Shown piece by piece: positions 43,111 through 52,585 of a stretch of 64,000 bases of DNA. A program made the position numbers and the translations under genes. The DNA is from an uncultured Clostridia bacterium (lineage in GTDB: Bacteria; Bacillota; Clostridia; Oscillospirales; Acutalibacteraceae). Within the stretch, counting starts at the first letter, position 1, and each line of letters begins with the position of its first letter. The notes beneath the pieces were generated by a model. The model had not been told where the DNA came from, made no database searches, and worked only from the letters and a program-made list of their open reading frames with translations. The DNA is taken from assembly GCA_945876745.1 (NCBI GenBank), contig CAMCPL010000004.1:62001-126000 (forward strand), written 5' to 3'.

Positions 43111-44103
43111 ATGGATAATAACTACAACAGCAATAATGATATTGTAATTGCGTCAAAAATCACATTAGTCAGAAACTTAAGCGATACGGTTTTTGTAAGA
43201 AGAATGAGCAATGATATCGCGAAATCCGTATCAAAAAAGGTTTTTGCCTGTATAAAAAATTCACCGCTTGGCAAGGAATTTGATTTAATTAATCTTCAGG
43301 ATTTGTCAAAGGCAAAGGCTCAGTCTTATGTTGAAAAAGGACTGATAAGTGACAGATTTATAAGCAATGAAAAAGCAAATTCGTTTCTTCTTTCAAAGGA
43401 TAACGATATCTCGGTTATGATAAATGAGGAGGAGCATATAAAAATCACTGCCTATGAACAGGGCGACAATATCATTCAGGCTTATAACAAAGCTAATGAT
43501 GTTGACGATGTTTTCATAAACGGTTTAAGAATTGCTTTTTCACCTCGCTTCGGATTTCTCACTTCGTCACCTATGTATCTTGGTACGGGTCTAAAGGCGT
43601 CATTGATTTTGCATTTGCCGGCGCTTAACCGAAATAACCTTATTTCAAGACTTTCATCGATGGTTAATAAGCTCGGTATGTCGCTTAACAGCGCTTTTGA
43701 AAATCAAGCCGGAGATATATTCGTATTGAGTAATCTTGTTACTCTCGGAGTGACGGAAAAGGCATCTCTTGATAATCTTAATGCCGTCAGCGCACAGATT
43801 ATTATGCAGGAACGCAATGCAAGACAGCAATTAAAGGGTAATGCCGATTTTGAGGATAAGCTATACAGAAATTTGGGCATACTCAAATTGGCAAGAAAGC
43901 TCAATACCGAGGAAATGCTCGGCGGTCTATCACTTGTAAGACTTGCGTGCTCGCTCGGATATTTCGATTATTCAATAAATCTTCTCAACGAAATGCTTGC
44001 AAATCTCTTTGATGCAACGCTTGTTGATTCTTCAAATTCGGATTTGTCGCAGTCAATGTGCGAAGCACTCAGAGCACAAATAATAAGAGAAAAATTAGCA
44101 TAA
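43111..44103 (+). CDS. mcsB: McsB-like protein-arginine kinase with a degenerate active site
   Basis: 330 residues, in the guanido-phosphotransferase fold: NDIVIASKITLVRNL, NEEEHIKI, FGFLTSSPMYLGTGLKASLILHLPAL and FVLSNLVTLG. Compared with active McsB as I know it, key residues differ. The first nucleotide-binding S-x-R-x-R reads SKIT (K16, T18). The NEEDH-x-R arginine is K111. The catalytic cysteine of the CPTN loop is S153. GTG-x-R is K162. The R-G-x-Y-G-E loop is missing about three residues and its arginine (N193). Position in the ctsR operon makes the gene identity firm, but kinase activity doubtful. A regulatory or adaptor role is inferred. Confidence 0.85.
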   Translation: MDNNYNSNNDIVIASKITLVRNLSDTVFVRRMSNDIAKSVSKKVFACIKNSPLGKEFDLINLQDLSKAKAQSYVEKGLISDRFISNEKANSFLLSKDNDISVMINEEEHIKITAYEQGDNIIQAYNKANDVDDVFINGLRIAFSPRFGFLTSSPMYLGTGLKASLILHLPALNRNNLISRLSSMVNKLGMSLNSAFENQAGDIFVLSNLVTLGVTEKASLDNLNAVSAQIIMQERNARQQLKGNADFEDKLYRNLGILKLARKLNTEEMLGGLSLVRLACSLGYFDYSINLLNEMLANLFDATLVDSSNSDLSQSMCEALRAQIIREKLA

Positions 44104-44129
44104 AGGATACAATATATTTTGTGTCCTTT
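44102..44129 (+). other. Hairpin between mcsB and clpC
   Basis: AAAGGATACAA (44102-44112) pairs with TTGTGTCCTTT (44119-44129) with one G-T wobble and a 6-nt loop, directly before the clpC ribosome site AAGGAGG. There is only a three-T tail, so strong termination is unlikely. It may set clpC levels or mark an mRNA processing point. Confidence 0.55.
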
Positions 44130-44143
44130 AAGGAGGCATAATT

Positions 44144-46564
44144 ATGTATCGTTTTAATTCATTTACAACAAAAGCCAACGAGGTGCTTAACCTCGCAATT
44201 AAATCCGCCGAGGGCTACGGTCATAACTATATCGGCACAGAACATATACTTATGGGCTTGCTTAAGGAGGGAAGCTGCGATTATGTCTTGGTAAGCAACA
44301 ATATAACCGAGGATATAATCGACAGTCAAATCAAAAGTGAAATAGGAACAGGCAACCCGACTCGACTTACTCCCGATGACTTCACTCCCAGAGCAAAGCG
44401 CATTATCGAAATTTCTTTCCAGATTGCAAGAGCAATGCGCCATTCATTTGTAAGCACGGAGCACCTGCTGATTGCGTTGCTTAAAGAAGACGACTGCTAT
44501 GCCGTAAAGTTTATTAGCGAAAACGGCGTATCTCCTCAAAGATTGCTTGACGAGCTTTTGACGTCTCTTTCTAATGCAAATGACACACAGTCCGAGCAGT
44601 ATAGCTCAAAGAAAAAAGGAAAAAGCAAAACGCCGATACTTGACGAGTTTGGCAAGGATTTGACAGAGCTTGCAAAGCAGGGAAAGATTGACCCTGTTAT
44701 CGGCAGAGAAAATGAAATCAAACGTGTTATTCAAATTCTTTCAAGGAGAAATAAAAACAATCCTTGCTTAATCGGCGAGCCGGGCGTAGGCAAAACAGCA
44801 ATTGCAGAGGGATTGGCACTCAAAATAGTTGAGGGTGAGGTTCCCGAGGTTTTACTCGGAAAGCATATATATTCGCTTGACTTAACCTCTATGGTCGCAG
44901 GTACAAAATACAGAGGTGACTTTGAGGAACGTATTAAAAAAGCAATGGACGAGGTTATGAATAACAAGGATATTATCCTGTTCATAGACGAAATCCATAA
45001 CATAATGGGCGCAGGAGCCGCAGAGGGTGCTGTTGACGCCGCAAATATTCTTAAACCGTCGCTTGCAAGAGGCGAAATTCAGGTTATCGGTGCGACAACT
45101 ATTGCCGAATACAGAAAGAATATCGAAAAGGACGCCGCACTTGAAAGAAGATTTCAGCCTGTTAACGTCGGCGAGCCGACAGAAGATGAAACGGTTGAAA
45201 TTCTAAAAGGACTTCGCGACAAATACGAGGCTCACCATAAGGTTAGAATTACCGACGAAGCTATCGAAAGCGCAGTTAAGTTGTCCTCAAGATATATTAA
45301 CGACAGATTCTTGCCCGATAAAGCTATTGACCTTATCGACGAAGCAGCTTCGGTTGTTAAACTTAATTCCTACACTCTTCCTCAAAATCTCAAGGATATG
45401 GAAACCGAAATTAAGAGGCTCGAAAGCGAAAAGCAGTCAGCTATTAATTCACAGGATTATGAATCTGCGGCAACCATTAGAGATAAGGAAAAGCAGCTTG
45501 AGGATTTGCTCAAGGGCGAAAAGAATAAATGGCAAAATTCGTCTAATCACGATATTAAATCCGTTTCAAGCGAGGATATTGCTCAGGTTGTTTCCTCATG
45601 GACTGGCGTTCCGGTAAGTCAGCTTACGAAAGAGGAAAGTGAAAGATTGCTTAATATGGAAAGCATTTTGCACGAGAGAATTGTCGGACAAGATAAAGCC
45701 GTATCTTCGATTGCAAAGGCAATAAGAAGAGGCAGGGTAGGACTTAAAAATCCGAATAGACCAATAGGCTCGTTTATCTTCCTCGGACCTACCGGAGTAG
45801 GTAAAACAGAGCTATGCAAAACTCTTGCCGAGGCTATGTTCGGTGATGAAAACGCAATTATTAAGCTTGATATGTCCGAATATATGGAAAAGCATACCGT
45901 ATCGAAATTAATCGGTGCGCCTCCGGGATATGTAGGCTTTGATGAGGGCGGACAGCTTACCGAAAAGATAAGAAGAAAGCCTTACAGCGTAGTTTTGTTT
46001 GACGAAATTGAAAAGGCTCATCCCGATGTTTTCAATATGCTTCTTCAAATTCTTGAGGACGGCGTTCTTACCGATTCACAAGGCAGAAAGGTTTCATTCA
46101 AAAATTCGATTATTATAATGACCTCAAACGTCGGCGCTTCAAAGATTACCGAAAACAAGCAGGAGCTTGGATTCAATAAGGAGAAAAACGCAAATCAAAC
46201 TATTGAAGACCTTGTAATGCCTGATTTGAAGCGTACCTTTAAGCCCGAATTTCTCAACAGACTTGACGAGATTATTGTTTTCAATCAGCTTAATGAAAAC
46301 GATATTAAGGAAATTGCAAGAAGAATGTTGAAGTCTCTTCAAAAGAGAACGCAGGATATGGATATTACTCTTGAATTTACCGAACAGGCTGTTGACGAGC
46401 TTTCAAAGGAGGGCTTTGACAAGGTTTACGGCGCAAGACCATTGAGAAGAACAATTCAATCGAAAATTGAAAATCCGTTGTCCGAATTAATACTTGACGA
46501 CACAATTAAACCGAATACAAAATGTGTTGTTGATTTCAAAAACGGTGAGTTTACATTCAATTAA
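44144..46564 (+). CDS. clpC: AAA+ unfoldase ClpC
   Basis: 806 residues. An N-terminal double Clp-N repeat (1-~145) is followed by AAA1 (Walker [10 protein letters not shown] near residue 210, Walker [10 protein letters not shown]), a middle region with a UVR segment (NSQDYESAATIRDKEKQLEDLL) and AAA2 (Walker [10 protein letters not shown], Walker B VVLFDEIEKAHP). The LGF in KQELGFNKEKN fits the ClpP-docking loop. It works with ClpP and the McsA/McsB adaptors in proteolysis. It is the last gene of the CtsR operon and is followed by a terminator. Confidence 0.96.
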   Translation: MYRFNSFTTKANEVLNLAIKSAEGYGHNYIGTEHILMGLLKEGSCDYVLVSNNITEDIIDSQIKSEIGTGNPTRLTPDDFTPRAKRIIEISFQIARAMRHSFVSTEHLLIALLKEDDCYAVKFISENGVSPQRLLDELLTSLSNANDTQSEQYSSKKKGKSKTPILDEFGKDLTELAKQGKIDPVIGRENEIKRVIQILSRRNKNNPCLIGEPGVGKTAIAEGLALKIVEGEVPEVLLGKHIYSLDLTSMVAGTKYRGDFEERIKKAMDEVMNNKDIILFIDEIHNIMGAGAAEGAVDAANILKPSLARGEIQVIGATTIAEYRKNIEKDAALERRFQPVNVGEPTEDETVEILKGLRDKYEAHHKVRITDEAIESAVKLSSRYINDRFLPDKAIDLIDEAASVVKLNSYTLPQNLKDMETEIKRLESEKQSAINSQDYESAATIRDKEKQLEDLLKGEKNKWQNSSNHDIKSVSSEDIAQVVSSWTGVPVSQLTKEESERLLNMESILHERIVGQDKAVSSIAKAIRRGRVGLKNPNRPIGSFIFLGPTGVGKTELCKTLAEAMFGDENAIIKLDMSEYMEKHTVSKLIGAPPGYVGFDEGGQLTEKIRRKPYSVVLFDEIEKAHPDVFNMLLQILEDGVLTDSQGRKVSFKNSIIIMTSNVGASKITENKQELGFNKEKNANQTIEDLVMPDLKRTFKPEFLNRLDEIIVFNQLNENDIKEIARRMLKSLQKRTQDMDITLEFTEQAVDELSKEGFDKVYGARPLRRTIQSKIENPLSELILDDTIKPNTKCVVDFKNGEFTFN

Positions 46565-46570
46565 AAGCAC

Positions 46571-46606
46571 TTCGGCACAGGCAATTTTGTCTGTGCCGAA
46601 TTTTTA
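46571..46606 (+). terminator. Terminator of the ctsR-clpC operon
   Basis: TTCGGCACAG (46571-46580) pairs perfectly with CTGTGCCGAA (46591-46600), then TTTTTATA. Confidence 0.92.
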
Positions 46607-46608
46607 TA

Positions 46609-46637
46609 TTGAAAACCTACCGAAATAGTGGTATTAT
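46609..46637 (+). promoter_or_regulatory. Promoter of the Rrf2 operon with a likely autoregulatory site
   Basis: TTGAAA (46609-46614), 17 bp, TATTAT (46632-46637). Between them lies an inverted repeat, TACC-n8-GGTA (46618-46633), embedded in CTACCGAAATAGTGGTA. Its place between -35 and -10 fits binding by the Rrf2 protein encoded 25 bp downstream. Confidence 0.7.
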
Positions 46638-46661
46638 ATATTTAGAACGGAGTTGATTGCT

Positions 46662-47099
46662 TTGAAAATTTCTACAAAGGGCAGATACGCCTTGAGAATG
46701 ATGGTTGATTTAGCACAAAATCAAGGGGACGGCTATGTCTCGTTAAAAGATATTGCGGCACGTCAGGGAATTTCAAAAAAGTATTTGGAGCAAATTGTAT
46801 CGGTTTTGAATAAGCCCGATATTCTTCGTACAAATCGCGGCTATCAGGGCGGATACAGACTTGCTATGAGTGCCGACAAGTATTCCGTCGGCGATATTCT
46901 TCGACTTACCGAGGGCGGCTTGGCTCCCGTTGCGTGCCTTGAAAACAATCCCATTCAGTGCGAGAGAGCCGAAATGTGTTCGACCTTGTTTGTGTGGAAA
47001 GGACTTAATGATGTTGTAAACAGATATCTTGACAGTATAACTATTCAGGATATTGTTGACAGAAGTCTTGTTAATGAATCGTTTGATTATATTATTTGA
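46662..47099 (+). CDS. Rrf2/IscR-type transcriptional regulator
   Basis: 145 residues. The winged-helix domain has STKGRYALRMMVDLAQ, SLKDIAARQGISKKYLEQIVSVL and RGYQGGYRLA. Three cysteines, C92, C100 and C106 (spacing 8 and 6), sit where IscR ligates its [2Fe-2S] cluster, so a redox or iron-sulfur sensing role is plausible but not proven. The start TTG (46662) has ACGGAG nine bases upstream. It heads an operon with genes that are not the usual isc or suf genes. Confidence 0.88.
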   Translation: MKISTKGRYALRMMVDLAQNQGDGYVSLKDIAARQGISKKYLEQIVSVLNKPDILRTNRGYQGGYRLAMSADKYSVGDILRLTEGGLAPVACLENNPIQCERAEMCSTLFVWKGLNDVVNRYLDSITIQDIVDRSLVNESFDYII

Positions 47100-47108
47100 G
47101 GTGATATT

Positions 47109-48134
47109 ATGCGAAATCACGAGGTTATAAACAAACATAATTTACTTGATGAAAACGGCGCTTTGATAGAACCGGGCTGGAGCAGAAGCCTTATTCAGTC
47201 TTATGACAGAAATATGATAAAAAAGAGAAAGACAAGAATAAAGGAATGGGACTATTATTATATTATGTCCAATTCAAATGAATTTTGTCTATGTCTTACC
47301 GTGTCCGATTTGGGCTATTTAGGACTCCACAGCGTAAGCTTTGTTGACCTTATTAATGCAAAAGAGCATACACAATCTGAGCTTATTCCGTTTCCTATGG
47401 GTAAAACTAATTTACCGCCGACGTCCGAAACAGGTGATGTCTGCTTCAAAAACAAGAATCTTTCGATTTCTTACAAGCATAAGGGTGAAGCAAGAATAAT
47501 AAAAATGAATTATCCTGGCTTTGACGGTAAAAAAGGAATTTCCTGCAATATTGTACTTACCGATGAACCGAGGGATTCTATGGTTATCGCAACTCCTTGG
47601 GATGAGGACAAAAAAGCGTTTTATTATAACCAAAAAATCAATTGTATGCGTGCAAGCGGTACAGTAAAATACGGTGACGAAGTGTTTGAGCTTAATCCCG
47701 ATACCGATTTTGCGGGTCTTGATTGGGGCAGAGGAGTTTGGACCTACGATAATTATTGGTATTGGAGCTCCGGTTCAGGTCAAATTGACGGTGTTACGTT
47801 TGGATTTAATCTCGGCTACGGCTTTGGTAATACAAATGCCGCAAGCGAGAACGTAATCTTTTATAACGGAATAGCCCATAAGTTTGATGATATTGTGTTT
47901 AATATCAGCCCTAATTATACCGACAATTGGACAATCAAATCCTCCGACGGTCGGTTTGATATGGAGTTTGAGCCTATTATAGACAGAAGTGCGCTCATTG
48001 ACTTGAAGGTTATTGTAACCGACCAGCATCAGGTTTTTGGCAGAATGAACGGAACTGCGGTGCTTGATGACGGAACAACGATAGAGGTTAAGGACTTTTT
48101 GTGCTTTGCCGAAAAGGTACATAATAAGTATTGA
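47109..48134 (+). CDS. DUF2804 family protein
   Basis: 341 residues, soluble, beta-rich and aromatic. Family hallmarks are the N-terminal 'LLDENGALIEPGWSR', 'KEWDYYYI', 'DWGRGVWTYDNYWYWSSGSGQIDG' and 'GFNLGYGFGN'. The fold resembles lipocalin-like carotenoid hydratase relatives only in broad outline; no catalytic role is assigned. GAGGTGATATT upstream gives a good ribosome site, nine bases after the regulator's stop. Confidence 0.82.
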   Translation: MRNHEVINKHNLLDENGALIEPGWSRSLIQSYDRNMIKKRKTRIKEWDYYYIMSNSNEFCLCLTVSDLGYLGLHSVSFVDLINAKEHTQSELIPFPMGKTNLPPTSETGDVCFKNKNLSISYKHKGEARIIKMNYPGFDGKKGISCNIVLTDEPRDSMVIATPWDEDKKAFYYNQKINCMRASGTVKYGDEVFELNPDTDFAGLDWGRGVWTYDNYWYWSSGSGQIDGVTFGFNLGYGFGNTNAASENVIFYNGIAHKFDDIVFNISPNYTDNWTIKSSDGRFDMEFEPIIDRSALIDLKVIVTDQHQVFGRMNGTAVLDDGTTIEVKDFLCFAEKVHNKY

Positions 48135-48135
48135 T

Positions 48136-49080
48136 ATGCCAAAGATAAACAAACTTTCGAAAATAGCGGAAAAAATCGAATACGAGCTTGATTTCGACTA
48201 TAATACCTCCGTAAATCATATTGAAACTGTTGATGAGTTTTTCGAGCATCTTATTAAGCCGTTTGAAAACGGAGAACGCATATATTACCGCGGTGAAAAG
48301 CTCAATACATACGACAGAACGCTGATTCCGACAATTTACCGACACCGTGATTATATATTTGAAAGCGGCGAGCTTGTAAAGGTGCTCAATGCCGACGGTA
48401 TGATTGATTTGTATCGTAAAATGCCCGAATACTTTGATGTTTACAGAAAGGTGATAGGCGAAGTAAAAAGCGAAAATATGTATAATTTCCTTGCGTTTTC
48501 ACAGCACTATTTCGGCATAAGCCCGCTCATTGACCTTACAAAAAGTCCGTATGTTGCACTATCATTTGCATTGAAAAACAGAACGCTCTATGACGAAAAT
48601 CCGCTTATTTATACTGTTGAGATTAAGGACGAAAACGATTATACAAATGATATTACCGTTGCCGATAAATGGCTTAGTGAATACGACGTTGCCGTGTTTA
48701 ACGTAAACGTTATAGACTTTTACGAGGATTTTAAGTTCGATTTCAAAAAGTATAAAAAGATGTTCGACGGCATTAAGGAAATGGGAATACTCAATGTCAC
48801 TTCTCCGAGCGCAAAGCTTATTGATGTTCCGACGAACGACCTTATGCGTTTTCAGCAAGGTGTATTTTTGCTTCTTAATGATTTTGCGATTATCGGAAAA
48901 GGCTATTTGACAAAAAAGGTCAGAGACGATTTCAATGTAAAAAAATGGATAATCAATAAGGAAATATGTCCCGAACTGCTTGATTTTCTTATGACTCAAA
49001 GACCGTATTACAATTACGATACCATAACCGACTTGAAGGCGGTCGTATCAAATATAAAAAAGACCTATATGAAAGGATAA
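48136..49080 (+). CDS. FRG-domain protein
   Basis: 314 residues. The FRG domain is recognised by Y-Y-R-G-E (R52, G53) and by the segment 119-146, LAFSQHYFGISPLIDLTKSPYVALSFAL, which is close to the family's 'QHYG-x-P-T-x-L-L-D-W-T-x-P-x-V-A-L-x-F-A' signature. The domain occurs in several bacterial accessory and defence-like settings, but its biochemical activity is not well established. No strong ribosome site is visible. The start lies one base after the DUF2804 stop, so translation may be coupled. Confidence 0.82.
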   Translation: MPKINKLSKIAEKIEYELDFDYNTSVNHIETVDEFFEHLIKPFENGERIYYRGEKLNTYDRTLIPTIYRHRDYIFESGELVKVLNADGMIDLYRKMPEYFDVYRKVIGEVKSENMYNFLAFSQHYFGISPLIDLTKSPYVALSFALKNRTLYDENPLIYTVEIKDENDYTNDITVADKWLSEYDVAVFNVNVIDFYEDFKFDFKKYKKMFDGIKEMGILNVTSPSAKLIDVPTNDLMRFQQGVFLLLNDFAIIGKGYLTKKVRDDFNVKKWIINKEICPELLDFLMTQRPYYNYDTITDLKAVVSNIKKTYMKG

Positions 49081-49084
49081 AGCT

Positions 49085-49657
49085 ATGAACTATTTGAATG
49101 ATTACGGAGTAAATGATGCGCTTAATATGCTTGCAAGCGTAATGGGATACGTTATTATCGGCTTGATTTTCAGCATTACATACAGAACCTTTGCCTGCCT
49201 CGCTCTTTATAATGATGCAAAGGCAAGAGGAATAAAGGATTCGACCGTGTATGTTGTGCTTGAATTTTTCTTTCCTATTATTGTTGCAATCGTTTATCTT
49301 TGCAACAGAAAAAAGGCGGCAAAGATTCAGCCGAAGCTTTGTAATAACTGCCGAACAACCGTTAATACAAATTCAACCTTTTGCCCTAATTGTTTGGGTA
49401 CAGAGTTTACAGACTATTTAATCCCAAATAATGAGAAGTATCATAAGAATGCGAAATTATTCACTATTCTTGCTATTGTGCTATTCGTTGTTGCAAATAT
49501 TTTTTCATCAATCGGATCGCAGGAAATTCAACAACAGTCGGAAGATTTCCTTGATGAATACGGCTACGGATACAATCAAGATTATTATGATGACGAATAT
49601 CAGGATTTTGAAGACTTCTTCAATCAATTTGAAAACGAATTTGAGAGTATAGAATAG
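49085..49657 (+). CDS. Membrane protein with a zinc ribbon and acidic tail
   Basis: 190 residues. Two N-terminal helices (~15-40 and 55-73), then a cytosolic zinc-ribbon with C86/C89 and C100/C103 (CNNC ... CPNC), a third helix (~123-142), and a highly acidic, tyrosine-rich C-terminal tail (DEYGYGYNQDYYDDEYQDFE). I recognise no family beyond the generic zinc-ribbon motif. It sits four bases after the FRG gene, with AAAGGA as ribosome site. Confidence 0.75.
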   Translation: MNYLNDYGVNDALNMLASVMGYVIIGLIFSITYRTFACLALYNDAKARGIKDSTVYVVLEFFFPIIVAIVYLCNRKKAAKIQPKLCNNCRTTVNTNSTFCPNCLGTEFTDYLIPNNEKYHKNAKLFTILAIVLFVVANIFSSIGSQEIQQQSEDFLDEYGYGYNQDYYDDEYQDFEDFFNQFENEFESIE

Positions 49658-49667
49658 TCAAAAATTA

Positions 49668-49698
49668 AAACGGCGTTTAGGTTTTCCTATCGCCGTTT
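49668..49698. terminator. Bidirectional terminator between the FRG operon and ydcF
   Basis: AAACGGCG (49668-49675) pairs with CGCCGTTT (49691-49698), with an inner TAGG/CCTA extension. The minus-strand gene stop lies within the hairpin. A/T-rich flanks allow use from both sides. Confidence 0.75.
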
Positions 49699-50442
49699 AA
49701 TCATTTTCTTTATCATTAATTGCCAGATTCCGAAAACCTCTCGTGTAAAAGCAGGTATTCTTAAAAATCTTATCGACCTTCCCGAAAGCCGTGATACATT
49801 TAATCCGCATTGTCTTGCAATAAGCGTTGCTCTGTATAGGTGATATTCGTTTGTTGCAATTGCAATTTTGCCGGTATATCCAAGTGATTGAATTATTTTT
49901 TTTGAAAATTCAAGGTTTTCACGTGTAGAGGTCGATTTGTCTTCAATAATCAACCTGCTTTCGTCAATACCCATAGAAATGAGAACGCTTTTCATACATT
50001 GCGCTTCGGATATTTCTTCGTCTGCGCCCTGACCTCCCGACAGTATCGCTATACTGTCTTTGTTTTTTATCAAATGCTCATATCCTGCCGAGCATCTTGA
50101 AACAAGTGCTCTTGTAGGTACTTTGCCCTTTACACGACAGCCTAAAATAATTATTACGTTTTCGCAAGTTGCGTTGCCTGAACAGTGCACAATAATTTTT
50201 ATCAGCGTAATAATAAATGATATGAGAAATATAATAAATACTGTAAGAGCAAATATTAACAAAATCCTAATTGCGGGATTTTTGCATAGCTGCATTATTA
50301 AATCAAATGATGCTCCCGTTATGACAAACAAAATTCCAAGCGCAATTCCGAAAACATTGCCAATATTGATTTTTGCCCAAATAAGCGGAAGCGTATAAGT
50401 TATAAAAAATATTATGCCTATTGATATTAGTATAAGTTTCAT
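49687..50442 (-). CDS. YdcF/SanA-like DUF218 membrane protein
   Basis: 251 residues. Three N-terminal hydrophobic segments (~2-20, 28-50, 57-83) anchor a DUF218 domain: VIILGCRVKGKVPTRALVSRC, AILSGGQGADEEISEA, IIEDKSTSTRENLEFSK and IATNEYHLYRA. Relatives of this family act on cell-envelope processes in several bacteria, but the reaction is unclear. AAAGGAG precedes the ATG on the minus strand. It is a single gene running opposite to its neighbours. Confidence 0.88.
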   Translation of the reverse strand: MKLILISIGIIFFITYTLPLIWAKINIGNVFGIALGILFVITGASFDLIMQLCKNPAIRILLIFALTVFIIFLISFIITLIKIIVHCSGNATCENVIIILGCRVKGKVPTRALVSRCSAGYEHLIKNKDSIAILSGGQGADEEISEAQCMKSVLISMGIDESRLIIEDKSTSTRENLEFSKKIIQSLGYTGKIAIATNEYHLYRATLIARQCGLNVSRLSGRSIRFLRIPAFTREVFGIWQLMIKKMIKRR

Positions 50443-50527
50443 TTATGCTCCTTTGTGCAATTTATATAATAAATCTATCATATTATGCTCCATTTGTAAA
50501 TAAAATTATAAAAATTATCTAAAATTA

Positions 50528-50556
50528 GTGACAAAATATTTATACTATGATAAAAT
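50528..50556 (+). promoter_or_regulatory. Promoter for gdhA
   Basis: GTGACA (50528-50533), 17 bp, TAAAAT (50551-50556). One mismatch to consensus in the -35 and one in the -10. Confidence 0.65.
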
Positions 50557-50592
50557 TAAGACATCTTTTTTATGAAGAAATATTATGAATAG

Positions 50593-51939
<1,347 letters not shown>

Positions 51940-51955
51940 TATAATGCACATTTTC

Positions 51956-51980
51956 GGACGGCTTTATGCCGTCCTTTTTT
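51956..51980 (+). terminator. Terminator after gdhA
   Basis: GGACGGC (51956-51962) pairs perfectly with GCCGTCC (51968-51974), then six T's. Confidence 0.92.
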
Positions 51981-52009
51981 GTTATTATTATAAATAATTT
52001 AATATATTA

Positions 52010-52038
52010 TTGCAAGAACTTATATTTTGTGTTATAAT
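52010..52038 (+). promoter_or_regulatory. Promoter for the ruvC operon
   Basis: TTGCAA (52010-52015), 17 bp, TATAAT (52033-52038). Same -35 and -10 as the rpmE promoter. Confidence 0.82.
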
Positions 52039-52068
52039 CAACAAAAATAATATGGGCGAGTGTGTAAT

Positions 52069-52581
52069 ATGGTTATTTTGGGCATTGACCCCGGATATGC
52101 TATTGTCGGTTGGGGAGTAATTGAATATGAACACTCAAGGTTCAGAGTTCTCGGCTACGGCGCAATAACAACAAACGCCGATACACCGTTTCCTCAAAGG
52201 CTCGAATCTATTTATAACGATATGTGTTATGTTTTTGAAAAATATAAGCCGTCAGTTATGAGTATGGAAAAGCTGTTTTATAATTCAAACCAAAAAACGG
52301 TAATAGACGTTGCACAGGCAAGGGGAGTAATTACTCTTTGTGCTCAAATGCACAATAAGGAAATCTTTGAGTACACACCGCTTCAGGTTAAGCAATCCGT
52401 TACAGGCTACGGCAGAGCCGAAAAAAAGCAGGTAATGGAAATGACAAGAAGTATTCTGTCTTTAGAAAGCGTGCCGAAGCCCGATGATACTGCTGATGCA
52501 CTTGCACTTGCTATATGCCACGCACATTGCAATGCTTCATCACTCGGTAAGTTATATAATATCGAAAGTAAATTAAGGTAA
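52069..52581 (+). CDS. ruvC: Holliday-junction resolvase RuvC
   Basis: 170 residues. RNase H-like fold with the first catalytic aspartate in LGIDPGYAIVGWG, glutamate in SMEKLFYN, the VTGYGRAEKKQV loop and the final aspartates in DDTADALALAICH. It cuts Holliday junctions delivered by RuvAB, which are encoded next. I prefer the ATG at 52069 (GGCGAG eight bases upstream) over a GTG three codons earlier. ruvA begins four bases after its stop. Confidence 0.96.
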   Translation: MVILGIDPGYAIVGWGVIEYEHSRFRVLGYGAITTNADTPFPQRLESIYNDMCYVFEKYKPSVMSMEKLFYNSNQKTVIDVAQARGVITLCAQMHNKEIFEYTPLQVKQSVTGYGRAEKKQVMEMTRSILSLESVPKPDDTADALALAICHAHCNASSLGKLYNIESKLR

Positions 52582-52585
52582 TTCT

